Part shown: in pieces, positions 24,870 through 32,989 of the stretch
Layout of the letters: every line of letters starts with the position of its first letter
How positions within the stretch are numbered: position 1 is the first letter of the stretch
NCBI RefSeq assembly: GCF_013184745.1
Contig: NZ_JAATVU010000014.1
Span: 1-64,000 of the forward strand
DNA from: Mangrovicoccus sp. HB161399
GTDB lineage: Bacteria; Pseudomonadota; Alphaproteobacteria; Rhodobacterales; Rhodobacteraceae
Reading direction: 5' to 3'
DNA length: 64,000 nucleotides
The notes under the pieces: generated by a model
Told to the model about the DNA's origin: nothing
The model's input: only the letters and a program-made list of their open reading frames with translations
Databases searched by the model: none
Position numbers and translations under genes: made by a program

Positions 24870-26250
24870 CACGGAGGCAATGACGGCAGCAATGGGCCGG
24901 GCCTGAATGACCCGGAGACGGGCGGGGACCTTGCGGATGTTGCGGCCGCGGTCGCTGGGCACTGCGAAGAGCGCGCCGCCGCCGGTAGCCTTCGGCGGAC
25001 ATCGGTCTTCATGTGGCCGATTGCCGGATCGTTGGAACTCCGGTGCCGCCATTCCGCCGCCAGCTCCGATGCCACGCCCTGACGCTGCGCGCCGATCAGC
25101 ATGCGGACGGCAGTGACCTTGCGCCCCCGGCAGCCGCGGCCGGCCACCGCGAGCCCCGCTTTCATCCCGGTGAGAACCTCCGCCTGTTCCGCCGCGGCTG
25201 CCGGGGATGTCGCAGTCATGCCGATTGCCCGGGACGCTGCGCGCGCCGACCTCGAAGCCGTCGCCGATTGCGGTCGCCATGCTCGCCTTGCGGCCGGAAT
25301 TGTGGCGGATGCGGGCCTTGCCCTTCAAGATGCAGCCTGCCGCCGGCTCGTGCAGCGCGCGGATCTTTCTCCGGCCTTTCGGCTCCCAGTGCGGCCCCCG
25401 CAGCACCGGCCTGATCCTCGCCGCGATGCGATCGCGCAGGCCGCCTTCCGGGATGCCGACGAACTGGCGGTGCGAGTTCCGCCTAACCCTTCCGGTACAT
25501 CCCTTCTCATTTTCAACGGCTTATGCATGCGGTTGATCTGCCGGGCATGGGCGCATCGGCCCAACCGCCGGGCCCGGCGCGGGGCAAGCCCGGCATGGGT
25601 CTGGCACAACTCCGCCCCGGCTGCCTGCGCCATGGCCGCCAGCTGGGCCCGGGCGCGCCCGCAGCGCCGCGAGCCCGTCGGAGGGGCAATGGCGTCCCGC
25701 GGGACTTTCGCGGCGCCGGCGGCTCCACGATCCCCTCCGGACTCTCTCACCATCGTGCCGACGGCCGCCCGCTTCAGGCTGCTGTCGCCAATGGTTCCGG
25801 ATGGTTTCCCGGCCAAGATGGCCTACGCGAATATCCGCTCCGCGCCTTCCCCCGCCGGTCCGCTTGCGCCATCGCTCCAAGGACGGGGGGCGATGGGCGC
25901 AGGGGCGGGAAGAACACCTTTCCCGCAAACGGCCGATGGTCCGGGCTCTCGATCCGGCGCATGGCAACAGCCTCGTCCGACAGGCGTGATGCAAGCGCGG
26001 CAGTCCGGCAACCGGACGCGGCGACGACGCTGGACGGCCACTCCTCGACGGAAGAAACCCAGGCCACTGGCGCTCGAAAACCTTCCCGGCGATCAGCCCG
26101 GCGCGTTCCGCATGCTCGTGGCGCTGATCGATCCTCTCGACCTGGGGGCAAGAGGGCATTCGGCGGGCTTGCGCTATGCCGTCGGCACGACAGTCCCCCG
26201 AATGTGCCGGCGGCCGGGAAGGGCGTTCCATCGGCGGACTGAAATTGCAG
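24870..26250 (-). pseudogene. Decayed IS5-superfamily transposase
   Basis: On the minus strand the protein signals run in transposase order but across all three frames. They are LSDEAVAMRRIESPDHRPFAGKVFF (about 25990-25900), SLKRAAVGTMV (about 25775-25740), SRRCGRARAQLAAMAQAAGAE, LAPRRARRLGRCAHARQINRM (about 25600-25530), LHEPAAGCILKGKARIRHN (about 25350-25290), ARSVPGNRHD, GAQRQGVASELAAEWRHRSSN and DPAIGHMKTDVRRRLP (about 25100-24990), then a GRNIRKVPARLR tail. Living relatives read RYEFGCKVSVAT and GHMKTDGRL at the last motifs. Dozens of frameshifts and stops show long decay. It is the third dead IS5-type element in the window. Confidence 0.78.
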
Positions 26251-26833
26251 GGGGGCGACCTGGATCATGCCGAACGCTGCAAGGCATGGCAAAGGAGACA
26301 GGCCAAATCCGCAGGATGCCAATGGACTGCCCGGTGTTCAGGACGAACGATCAAGGCCGGTCCGGAGCCACGCCCGAACTTTTTTCGGAAACGCCGCGCA
26401 GGCGGAGCACCAGCAGCAGCGCTTAGCGGCTGCGCGACCGGCGCGACGATTGAGGCATGAACCCCGGACCGACCCGAATTCCCGTGCTGGCGGCCCTGCC
26501 GCGCCGCTTCCGGTGCTGTACCGGAAGGGGTGACCCCGGTCCGGGAGGCACGCAGTGGCTGCAGCATCACCGGCCATGGGCGCACCAGTCCTTTGCGAAG
26601 GTCCGGCGGGCTCCTGGATCCGCGGAGCCATCACCCGTTTTCAGCCTTGGCTCCGGGCAAGGCGCAGGGTTCCGAGCCGGTCCCGGGCGGCAGGCGACAT
26701 CGCGTGGCGGTGCGGCTGGGCAGGCGGCGGCGGAGGCGCTTTGCCGGCGGCCTGGCCGGCAAGTTCCCTAGGCTGGCTTGGCGAAGCTGCCAAATTCGCC
26801 CGGCCGCCGTTTTGACCCGCGCGGGCGTTCCCG
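26251..26833. other. Gene-free stretch upstream of the accessory locus
   Basis: No convincing coding sequence is seen. The sequence resembles the neighbouring decayed IS in composition, and the element may extend into it. It ends at the stop of the unknown gene at 26834-27490. Confidence 0.4.
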
Positions 26834-27490
26834 TCAGAGCTCGAACTGGGCCCGCTGCTCTTTCGAGGGCATGAGGCAGGCGAGATTGATGACGTAGCGC
26901 TTGCCGTCGGAGGCCAGCCGGACAAGTTCGGCTGCGACCGGCATGTCGCGGCTGTAGGTCTCGTCGAGCCAGGCCGCGGCCCCGCGGTCCAGATGGCCCA
27001 GCACGTAATAGCTGGCCTGGTGGCCGAAGATCACGGTGGCACCGACGGATATGCCGCCGGGTCCGTGCGGGCCGTCCGGCTCGCGGTGGAGCTCGATCTC
27101 GATCAGGTCCTTCGACGGCTCGAACGGCTTCATCACCGCGCGGATGAATCCGTCGATCTCGGGGGCATGGCGGCTGGTGCCCCTCACGGCGATCGCGCCG
27201 CTGCGGTACTTCCAGGCAACCCAGTTGCCGTCCGGGCGGCTCGGCGGAAGGTCGATTTCGACCCAATTTCCGGAAGACGGGCCCCAGGTCCCGTCTCCGC
27301 TCGGCGCGAGGGCATCAAGTTCCAGCTTGGCGGCGACGGCCCGGTTTGCAGCCGCACGCAACTTCTCGATGGCGCTTGGTTGCGCCTGGGGCGGGACCGC
27401 CCTGACATGTGCCGGAAGTGCCGAACGCGCGACCATCAGGGCCATTGCAAATGCGTAGCCCGAAAGCGTGTCGCCCAAGAAGTTGTGCAT
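26834..27490 (-). CDS. Hypothetical exported protein
   Basis: A 218-residue protein not recognised as a known family. The first 27 residues are hydrophobic (LSGYAFAMALMVARSALPAH) and may be a signal peptide or a membrane anchor. A conserved-looking core follows, with NWVEIDLPPSRPDGNWVAW (about residues 75-93), GAIAVRGTSRHAPEIDGFI (about 97-115) and YYVLGHLDRGAAAWLDE (about 163-179). Codon use is like the neighbours. The start ATG at 27490 is preceded by an AT-rich region with two palindromes, so it probably has its own regulated promoter separate from the protease gene upstream. Function unknown. Confidence 0.55.
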   Translation of the reverse strand: MHNFLGDTLSGYAFAMALMVARSALPAHVRAVPPQAQPSAIEKLRAAANRAVAAKLELDALAPSGDGTWGPSSGNWVEIDLPPSRPDGNWVAWKYRSGAIAVRGTSRHAPEIDGFIRAVMKPFEPSKDLIEIELHREPDGPHGPGGISVGATVIFGHQASYYVLGHLDRGAAAWLDETYSRDMPVAAELVRLASDGKRYVINLACLMPSKEQRAQFEL

Positions 27491-27825
27491 GGTTTAAAAT
27501 TCCAGAATCGGTACCAAAGTATGTACTTTTATGCCATTCCGTGCACGGAATCGAGAATTTTTGTTGACCAGATTGTATACGCTCTTGCGTACCAGGTCAC
27601 CGTTTCGCGAAGCCTCCATGCCGCGTCAAGACCGGGGCCTCCCCGGAGCCCTGCAGAACGTGCAGAGGCGCCCTCAGTTCCCGTCGTCACTGCCGCTGCC
27701 GAGATATTTTTTGCCGGTCTGCCGGAGACAGCCGCCAGCAGGGCGCGCCCGGAAGGGACGCTCCCCGGCGGCCTGCATGGCCGGACTTCCCGATGGCACC
27801 CGCGTCCCGCCGGTGCCGGGGTCGT
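27491..27825. other. Intergenic region with two operator-like palindromes
   Basis: The part next to the unknown gene (27491-27600) is unusually AT-rich for this window and holds the two palindromes described at 27515-27551. The remainder to 27825 shows no recognisable gene. Confidence 0.5.
27515..27551 (-). promoter_or_regulatory. Two adjacent palindromes, probable operators
   Basis: AAAGTATGTACTTT (starting near 27516) and the perfect 16-bp palindrome ATTCCGTGCACGGAAT (27536-27551) lie 25-60 bp upstream of the ATG at 27490. Between them on the minus strand is a possible -10 (CATAAA). The arrangement suggests a promoter flanked by two repressor or activator sites. The cognate regulator is unknown; the TPR regulator at 31211 is one candidate by proximity. 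Confidence 0.5.
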
Positions 27826-29763
27826 TCAGTAGGGCCTGGCCCCTTTTGCGGGCGGGGGGCGCTCCCGGGCAAGCCGGTTCTTGACCTCCGCCTTCAGGGC
27901 CTCGGGGTCCCATCTGCCACTGGCCGTTGCTGCCGCCGTTCTCGGCGGGCCCTCGGCCAGCACCCGCACCAGGCAGGCGGCAACGGCGGGGGCAGAAAGG
28001 CTGGTGCCGGTCGCCCGAAGCTTGAAGCCGCCCTGCATAGAGTCCGCAGGCAGGCCGTGGCGGGTCCGGCTCTCCTCGCATGGGGCGAGGACATCGCCGT
28101 CGGGATCCTTGCCCGGCGCAAGTCCGGAATAGGGCACGACCCGGCTGCGCCGGTCGGCCTCGGCCACCCGTCCGTAGCTGCCGCCGACCCGCCAGACATG
28201 CTTGGCCGTCGCATAGGCATTGACCGTGCCGCTGCGCTTCACCGGGCTGCCGTTCCCTTCGTCGTCGAGCCTCAGGCGGCCCGTATCGTCATGGAGCGGA
28301 TAGTCCGGATGGGTGAAGCGCGCTTGCCGCCCGCCCGATGACAGGCCGCGGATGGAATCGTCGCGCTGGACGTCCAGTACGATGCCGCCCGCCGCGGTCG
28401 AGGATCCCGGCGCAAGCCGGATATGCCAGAGCCCGGCCGGAGACTCCTGTCCGCCGAGTTCCGGGTTGGCGGTCGGCGAGAAGGCCAGGATGCGGAGGCG
28501 TCGGCAGCCGCCTATCGTCGTGGTCTCGACATCCTGGTAGACTGTGACCCCCAAGTCGCGGCCGCGGACCTGTCCGTGCCGCAGGCTGCCCTCAAGCTTG
28601 ACGACGTCCTGGCCGTGCTCCGGCAGGTCGATCCAGCTGTCCTCGTTTTCCAGGTAGCTGCCTGGCCGGGCGATCTGGATCCAGGGATCCGCTACCCCAT
28701 GGCTGCGGATCTCGACATAGGTGGGCGTGCGGTCGTCGGGCTGGAGCAGGAAGCCCAGATTCTCGCCCTTTCCGGGCGCAAGCTCGGCATGGCACTGCCA
28801 TTGCCTCGCATTGCCCATCGGCAGCACCAGATGCAGCGGCCCCAATCCTTCCAGTTCCAGCGCCGGGTTGCAGAGCGCGTCGAAGATCCGCTCCAGCCGA
28901 CCGGTGCCGTCCTTCGCCCCGGCGAGGATGCCGAAGCTGAGATTGACCACGACGGGCAGCGGTTCGGTTGCGGCAGTCGCCTCGGCGATGCGCCGCGCAG
29001 CAACCATGATGTAGAGCAGGCCGGTGATCAGAAAATAGGGCAGGAGCCGTCCCGAGGTGTCCCGCACCGCCAGCGACGGCAGGCCAACCATGACCAGAGG
29101 AATATCGGAATCTTCCGGCTCCCTGTTTGCCGGGTCTAACGCGGTGCCGAGGACCGCGGATCCGTGGCCGAAGCGTTTTTCCAGCCTAAGCTTGCGCCTT
29201 GCGTTTCGGACGCCGGGATAGGCGGACTCGCTGCTGATATCGACGGCACCGCCGCCCCTGCTTACCGAAAAGCCCTCGATGAACTTGAGCATTCCTGGCC
29301 GGAACTCGTAGCCGAAGGGCACCGGCTGCTTGGCCGGGGCTGGGGGCAGGCCCTGCTGGAGCCAGACGGATGCCAGCCGGTTTCCGTACCGGGCCGTGGC
29401 CAGCGGCACGTTTTCGTCCATGATTGCGAGAATGGCCTTTGGCGTGGCAGTGAGATGGCTCGGACTGACGTCATCGTTGATCGGCGAATCCGGAAGACCG
29501 CGGATAGCGCCTTCCAGGAGCCTGGGCTCGGCCACGAACACATCGCGGTAATGGGCAAGCGCCTCGATCAGGATGTCATAGGCATGTTCATAGGCCTTCC
29601 TGGCTGCTGGGTCGCCAGGGCAATTGCCGAGGGCCCGGCGCACATGTCCGGGGTGGTTGACGGACAAGGCCGCGGTGTTTTCACCGCCGCGGCCGACAGA
29701 GCGCAGCTGCATGGCGTGGTGCAGATAGGGCGAGATCGACCAGAGCGTCGGATGCTGTTCCAT
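27826..29763 (-). CDS. Subtilisin-family (S8) serine protease-like protein, no signal peptide
   Basis: A 645-residue protein with a subtilase catalytic triad. The Asp is in AILAIMDENVP (about residue 116), the His in KRFGHGSAVLGT (about 200), an oxyanion-type Asn in PLPVVVNLSFGI (about 305) and the Ser in ATGTSLSAPAVAA (about 588). Spacing is unusually long between His and Ser, with a jelly-roll-like insert (WHIRLAPGSSTAAGGIVLD) before Ser. No signal peptide is present, so it may be cytosolic or exported with a partner. It starts 3 bp after the PAP2-type gene and is likely cotranscribed. Substrate unknown; the pairing with a vanadium-peroxidase-fold protein is not one I know. Confidence 0.75.
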   Translation of the reverse strand: MEQHPTLWSISPYLHHAMQLRSVGRGGENTAALSVNHPGHVRRALGNCPGDPAARKAYEHAYDILIEALAHYRDVFVAEPRLLEGAIRGLPDSPINDDVSPSHLTATPKAILAIMDENVPLATARYGNRLASVWLQQGLPPAPAKQPVPFGYEFRPGMLKFIEGFSVSRGGGAVDISSESAYPGVRNARRKLRLEKRFGHGSAVLGTALDPANREPEDSDIPLVMVGLPSLAVRDTSGRLLPYFLITGLLYIMVAARRIAEATAATEPLPVVVNLSFGILAGAKDGTGRLERIFDALCNPALELEGLGPLHLVLPMGNARQWQCHAELAPGKGENLGFLLQPDDRTPTYVEIRSHGVADPWIQIARPGSYLENEDSWIDLPEHGQDVVKLEGSLRHGQVRGRDLGVTVYQDVETTTIGGCRRLRILAFSPTANPELGGQESPAGLWHIRLAPGSSTAAGGIVLDVQRDDSIRGLSSGGRQARFTHPDYPLHDDTGRLRLDDEGNGSPVKRSGTVNAYATAKHVWRVGGSYGRVAEADRRSRVVPYSGLAPGKDPDGDVLAPCEESRTRHGLPADSMQGGFKLRATGTSLSAPAVAACLVRVLAEGPPRTAAATASGRWDPEALKAEVKNRLARERPPPAKGARPY

Positions 29764-29766
29764 GGT

Positions 29767-31068
29767 TCAGGACCACCGCTCTTCCCATTCCGCCTTGGCC
29801 TTGTCCCAGAGGGCTCCGAAAAGCCGGGCTGGTTCCGGATCTGCGACCTGCAGAATGCTGGCCACGCTGGTGCCCTGGTTCGCCTGCGTGATGAGGCGCA
29901 GCAGTTCCTGCATGTGGAAGTTGCGCGGGACGGGGACTTTGTTCGGGTCCAGTTCCGTGTATTGTCCGCCTGCGAAGGCGAACCCGAGCGCCGCTCCGGT
30001 CTCGGTCGGGTCGCGGTGCTTCACGCGTGCCACCAGCAGCCTTGCCAGGCTGATGCCGAGAAGCGCCCCGGCCGCGCTGTCTGCGGGATAATGCACGCCC
30101 GCGACCGTGCGGTTGATCGCAATGCGGGCGGCGAGCCGGTAGATATGCGGAACCGATTTTGACTCGCCCTTGAGCACATCCTCGATGTTCCGGCGACGGC
30201 CATCCTGTGTGTCAGAGCCGTCGCTCATCAGTGCCTGCGTGATCTTGGCCGCGACCTTCGGAAAGCGCAGCTGCACCAGCAGTTCCGCGAGCAAGAAAGC
30301 CTGGGTCGCATGGCCGCTGGGAAAGCTGCCATGGCTTGGCGTCTGGATGACCGGCTGGAGCTGCGGTGACAGCAGTTCGGGGCGGGGGCAGCCGAGTTCC
30401 AGCTTGACGCGCTGCACCATCAGCGTGCCGAAATCGAGCGCCGAGCCCAGCATGTCGAGCGTCTTGCGGTAGCCCGCAGGCTGCAGCGGCGTGACCGAGC
30501 CGAAGAAGGACAGCAGGTCGGACATCTGCAGGTGGATCTCGGGCAGCCGGTCCTCGCGCAGGTCGGCATGCGCGGCGACCAGTTCGAGTGCGGCCTGGAA
30601 CTCCGCGATCTGGGGACGCGTGATCCGGGCGACGGGCTGCATGGTCCCATTTTGGCCATGGTCTAGCGTCTGGACCTCGACAGTCTCGGGGATTGCCGTC
30701 CCTGGCTTCTTTGGGCCTTCCGTCCCGGGTTTTTCGGGAATTCCCGTCCCAAGAATTTCCTTGGTCACGCAGACGCGCATCGTTTCCGCCAGCTCGGCCT
30801 TGACCACGGCGTCACGCTCGCTGTCGCTGAGCCGGAACAGCCGCTTTGCCGGATCATAGGAAGTAGGCAATTCTCCCGCACTGGGTGGCGTCACTTGTAC
30901 GGATTCCACCCCGATCAGACCGTCCCGCGTCGCGATCAGAGCCTCGCCGATCAGCATGGAGTCCTCGCCGCCGGCATGGTCGAAATCATGCGCGGTGCTG
31001 GCGCCGGAACTGCGCCCGCTCTTGGAGGTCTTCGAAGTTTTCGAAGTCTTCGAGGTAAATGTAGTCAT
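29767..31068 (-). CDS. PAP2/vanadium haloperoxidase superfamily protein with intact site
   Basis: A 433-residue protein with an N-terminal low-complexity segment of TSK repeats (residues about 5-16) and a KPGT-rich stretch (about 111-128), then a PAP2-fold domain. The conserved site residues are all present: Lys222 and Arg229 in KLELGCPRP, Ser251-Gly252-His253 in FPSGHATQ, and Arg320, His326 and Asp330 in NRTVAGVHYPAD. This is the shared vanadate/phosphate-binding pattern of acid phosphatases and vanadium-dependent haloperoxidases. No transmembrane segments or signal peptide are obvious, which favours a soluble haloperoxidase-like protein over a lipid phosphatase. It heads a probable operon with the subtilase gene and is divergent from the TPR regulator. 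Confidence 0.78.
   Translation of the reverse strand: MTTFTSKTSKTSKTSKSGRSSGASTAHDFDHAGGEDSMLIGEALIATRDGLIGVESVQVTPPSAGELPTSYDPAKRLFRLSDSERDAVVKAELAETMRVCVTKEILGTGIPEKPGTEGPKKPGTAIPETVEVQTLDHGQNGTMQPVARITRPQIAEFQAALELVAAHADLREDRLPEIHLQMSDLLSFFGSVTPLQPAGYRKTLDMLGSALDFGTLMVQRVKLELGCPRPELLSPQLQPVIQTPSHGSFPSGHATQAFLLAELLVQLRFPKVAAKITQALMSDGSDTQDGRRRNIEDVLKGESKSVPHIYRLAARIAINRTVAGVHYPADSAAGALLGISLARLLVARVKHRDPTETGAALGFAFAGGQYTELDPNKVPVPRNFHMQELLRLITQANQGTSVASILQVADPEPARLFGALWDKAKAEWEERWS
31021..31056. repeat. Four tandem 9-bp repeats coding for TSK units
   Basis: Four copies of a CTTCGAAGT-like 9-mer (31021-31029, 31030-31038, 31039-31047, 31048-31056) encode the Thr-Ser-Lys repeats at the N-terminus of the PAP2-type protein on the minus strand. 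The copies differ by one to three bases. Such arrays change length readily by slippage. Confidence 0.8.
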
Positions 31069-31210
31069 TCTTTCGGTCCAATGAATTCGATCAATGCGCC
31101 CGCAATGTCTTGCGCATGCCGATTATTAACTACATATTACCTAGCGTAAACATTTTTGGATCCTGACCGTCGAGGTTCCGGCATTTTCATTGGGGCGGCC
31201 GCCTGGAAAC

Positions 31211-32797
31211 ATGCATCGATTGACTCTGCACCTGGCGGGACCCGTGCGCCTCGTCGACGGCCAGGGGGCCGAACTTCCCGTGAAATCGGTGAAGGCCCGT
31301 GCACTGCTTGCCGTTCTGGCCATGTCCCACGGCGCGCGCTGCCAGCGCGCCCGGCTGATGGAGCTGCTCTGGAGCCGCGGGCGCGCACAGGAGAGCCTCC
31401 GCCAGGAACTGCGCAAGCTGCGGATGACTGCCGGGGCGGACATCTTCCTCGGCGGCACCGGTTGGGTCGGGCTGGACCGCAGCGTCGTCGCGGTCGAGTC
31501 CGCCTCGCCGCAGGACGGGTTCGGCCCGGCCGAGTTCTGCGACGATCTCGACACGATCCGCGAGCCGGAATTCGAGGACTGGCTGCGCGACTGCCGCCAG
31601 GCGATGGCGCCGCCGGGCCCGGCCTTCCGGCCGCCTGAGCCCGAGGCGCCGCCGGAGGGGCGCGCGCCGTCCCGTCCGGCCGTGCCGGTGCGGATCACCA
31701 TCGGGGCCTGCGACTGCGCCGAGGACGGACAGCGGATCCATGCCGAAATGCTGCTGCGCGATGCGGCGCACCGGGCGGCGCCGCTGATGCATGGCGAGAT
31801 CTGCGAATCCGGCCCGGCCGCTCCGGCGGAGGGGCTTCTGCTGGGGTGCCGGGCCGCGGGAGGATACGGCCGGATCATCCTGCAGCCGCAGGTGGTCCGC
31901 GCGGAAGACGGCAAGGTGGTCTGGTCCCAGTTCTTCGCCGCGCCGGACGAATTGCTGGCCGAAATGCTGGCCGATGCGGTGGCCGCGACCACCGTCGCGC
32001 TGGTCTCCGCCGCGTCCAAGCTGCGCGGGGCGGAAGGAACGGGCGGGCCGGGACGGACCGAGGCGGCGATCCCCTTCGCCGATGTGTTCAGCTTCGACCG
32101 CGACCGGCTGGCCCGGGCGGATGCGCAGCTTGCCGTGCTGCAGGAGGGCGGCGGCAGCGGCGGCATCCTGGCGCTGCGCGCCATGGTGCGGCACAACCAG
32201 CTGATGGAACGCTTCGTTGCCGATCCGCACGAATGCCTCGACGAGGCGGACCGGCTGGCGCATCACGCGCTGGAGCAGTCGCCGCAGGATCCCTTCGCGC
32301 TGTCGGTCGCGTCGCTGACCGCCGGGCTGGTCCATGGCGACGAGATGGCGCTGGAACTGGCGGTGATGGCCAAGCGGGCCGATCCCGACCATGCCTTCGT
32401 GCGCCAGAGCCTGTCCGTCGCGCTGTCCTTCACCGGCCATGCCGAGGAGGCGCATGCCGAGGCGAATGCCGCGCGCAGCAACCGGATGGCGCTGCTGGCG
32501 CCTCCGCTCTTCCATATCCGCAACGCCAAGTCCGCGCTCGGGGTGGGCGACCGGCGGGCCGCGCTGCGCTGGGGCATCCTGGCGGTGCAGGGCGCGCCCA
32601 GCTTCCGTGCCGCGCACCGCTTCGTGGCGGCGCTGGCCTATGACGCGGGAGAGGAAGAGACCGCGCTGCGCAGCCTGCAGGCGCTGCGCGCGCTCGAGCC
32701 CGATTTCTCGCTCGACCTGATGGCCGGCGACAGCTACCCGGTCTTCACCCTGCGCGCCGCCGGACTGATGGCGGTGACCCGCTCCGGCCTGATCTAG
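31211..32797 (+). CDS. SARP/BTAD-type transcriptional regulator with TPR region
   Basis: A 528-residue protein. The first 90 residues look like a winged-helix OmpR/SARP-type DNA-binding domain (LTLHLAGPVRLVDGQG at about residues 3-18, then SVKARALLAVLAMSHG, RARLMELLWSRG and SLRQELRKLRM). A Pro-rich linker (about 140-160) leads to a central adenylate-cyclase/periplasmic-like region, and a C-terminal helical part (from about residue 340) has TPR-like helices (DEADRLAHHALEQSPQDPFAL, HAEEAHAEANAARSN). These regulators usually read metabolic or signalling state and control nearby accessory genes. It is divergent from the PAP2/subtilase pair and upstream of the second peroxidase gene, so both are plausible targets. 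The start could also be 21 bp upstream (TTG). Confidence 0.75.
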   Translation: MHRLTLHLAGPVRLVDGQGAELPVKSVKARALLAVLAMSHGARCQRARLMELLWSRGRAQESLRQELRKLRMTAGADIFLGGTGWVGLDRSVVAVESASPQDGFGPAEFCDDLDTIREPEFEDWLRDCRQAMAPPGPAFRPPEPEAPPEGRAPSRPAVPVRITIGACDCAEDGQRIHAEMLLRDAAHRAAPLMHGEICESGPAAPAEGLLLGCRAAGGYGRIILQPQVVRAEDGKVVWSQFFAAPDELLAEMLADAVAATTVALVSAASKLRGAEGTGGPGRTEAAIPFADVFSFDRDRLARADAQLAVLQEGGGSGGILALRAMVRHNQLMERFVADPHECLDEADRLAHHALEQSPQDPFALSVASLTAGLVHGDEMALELAVMAKRADPDHAFVRQSLSVALSFTGHAEEAHAEANAARSNRMALLAPPLFHIRNAKSALGVGDRRAALRWGILAVQGAPSFRAAHRFVAALAYDAGEEETALRSLQALRALEPDFSLDLMAGDSYPVFTLRAAGLMAVTRSGLI

Positions 32798-32989
32798 CGG
32801 ACCGTCCGCGCGGCCGCGATTCACGCTGCTTTCCCCCCTGGCGGTCCAGGCTGTTTCCGCAGACCGCTGCCGCGTGCCGAGGCGGTCCTCCGGAGCTTCC
32901 CTGCCGGAGGACAGGCCAGTCCGAAACGCTTCTCCTTCCCGCCGCGGCGGCGGCTGCACCGCCCAGAGGGAGACAAGGGAGAAGACGGA

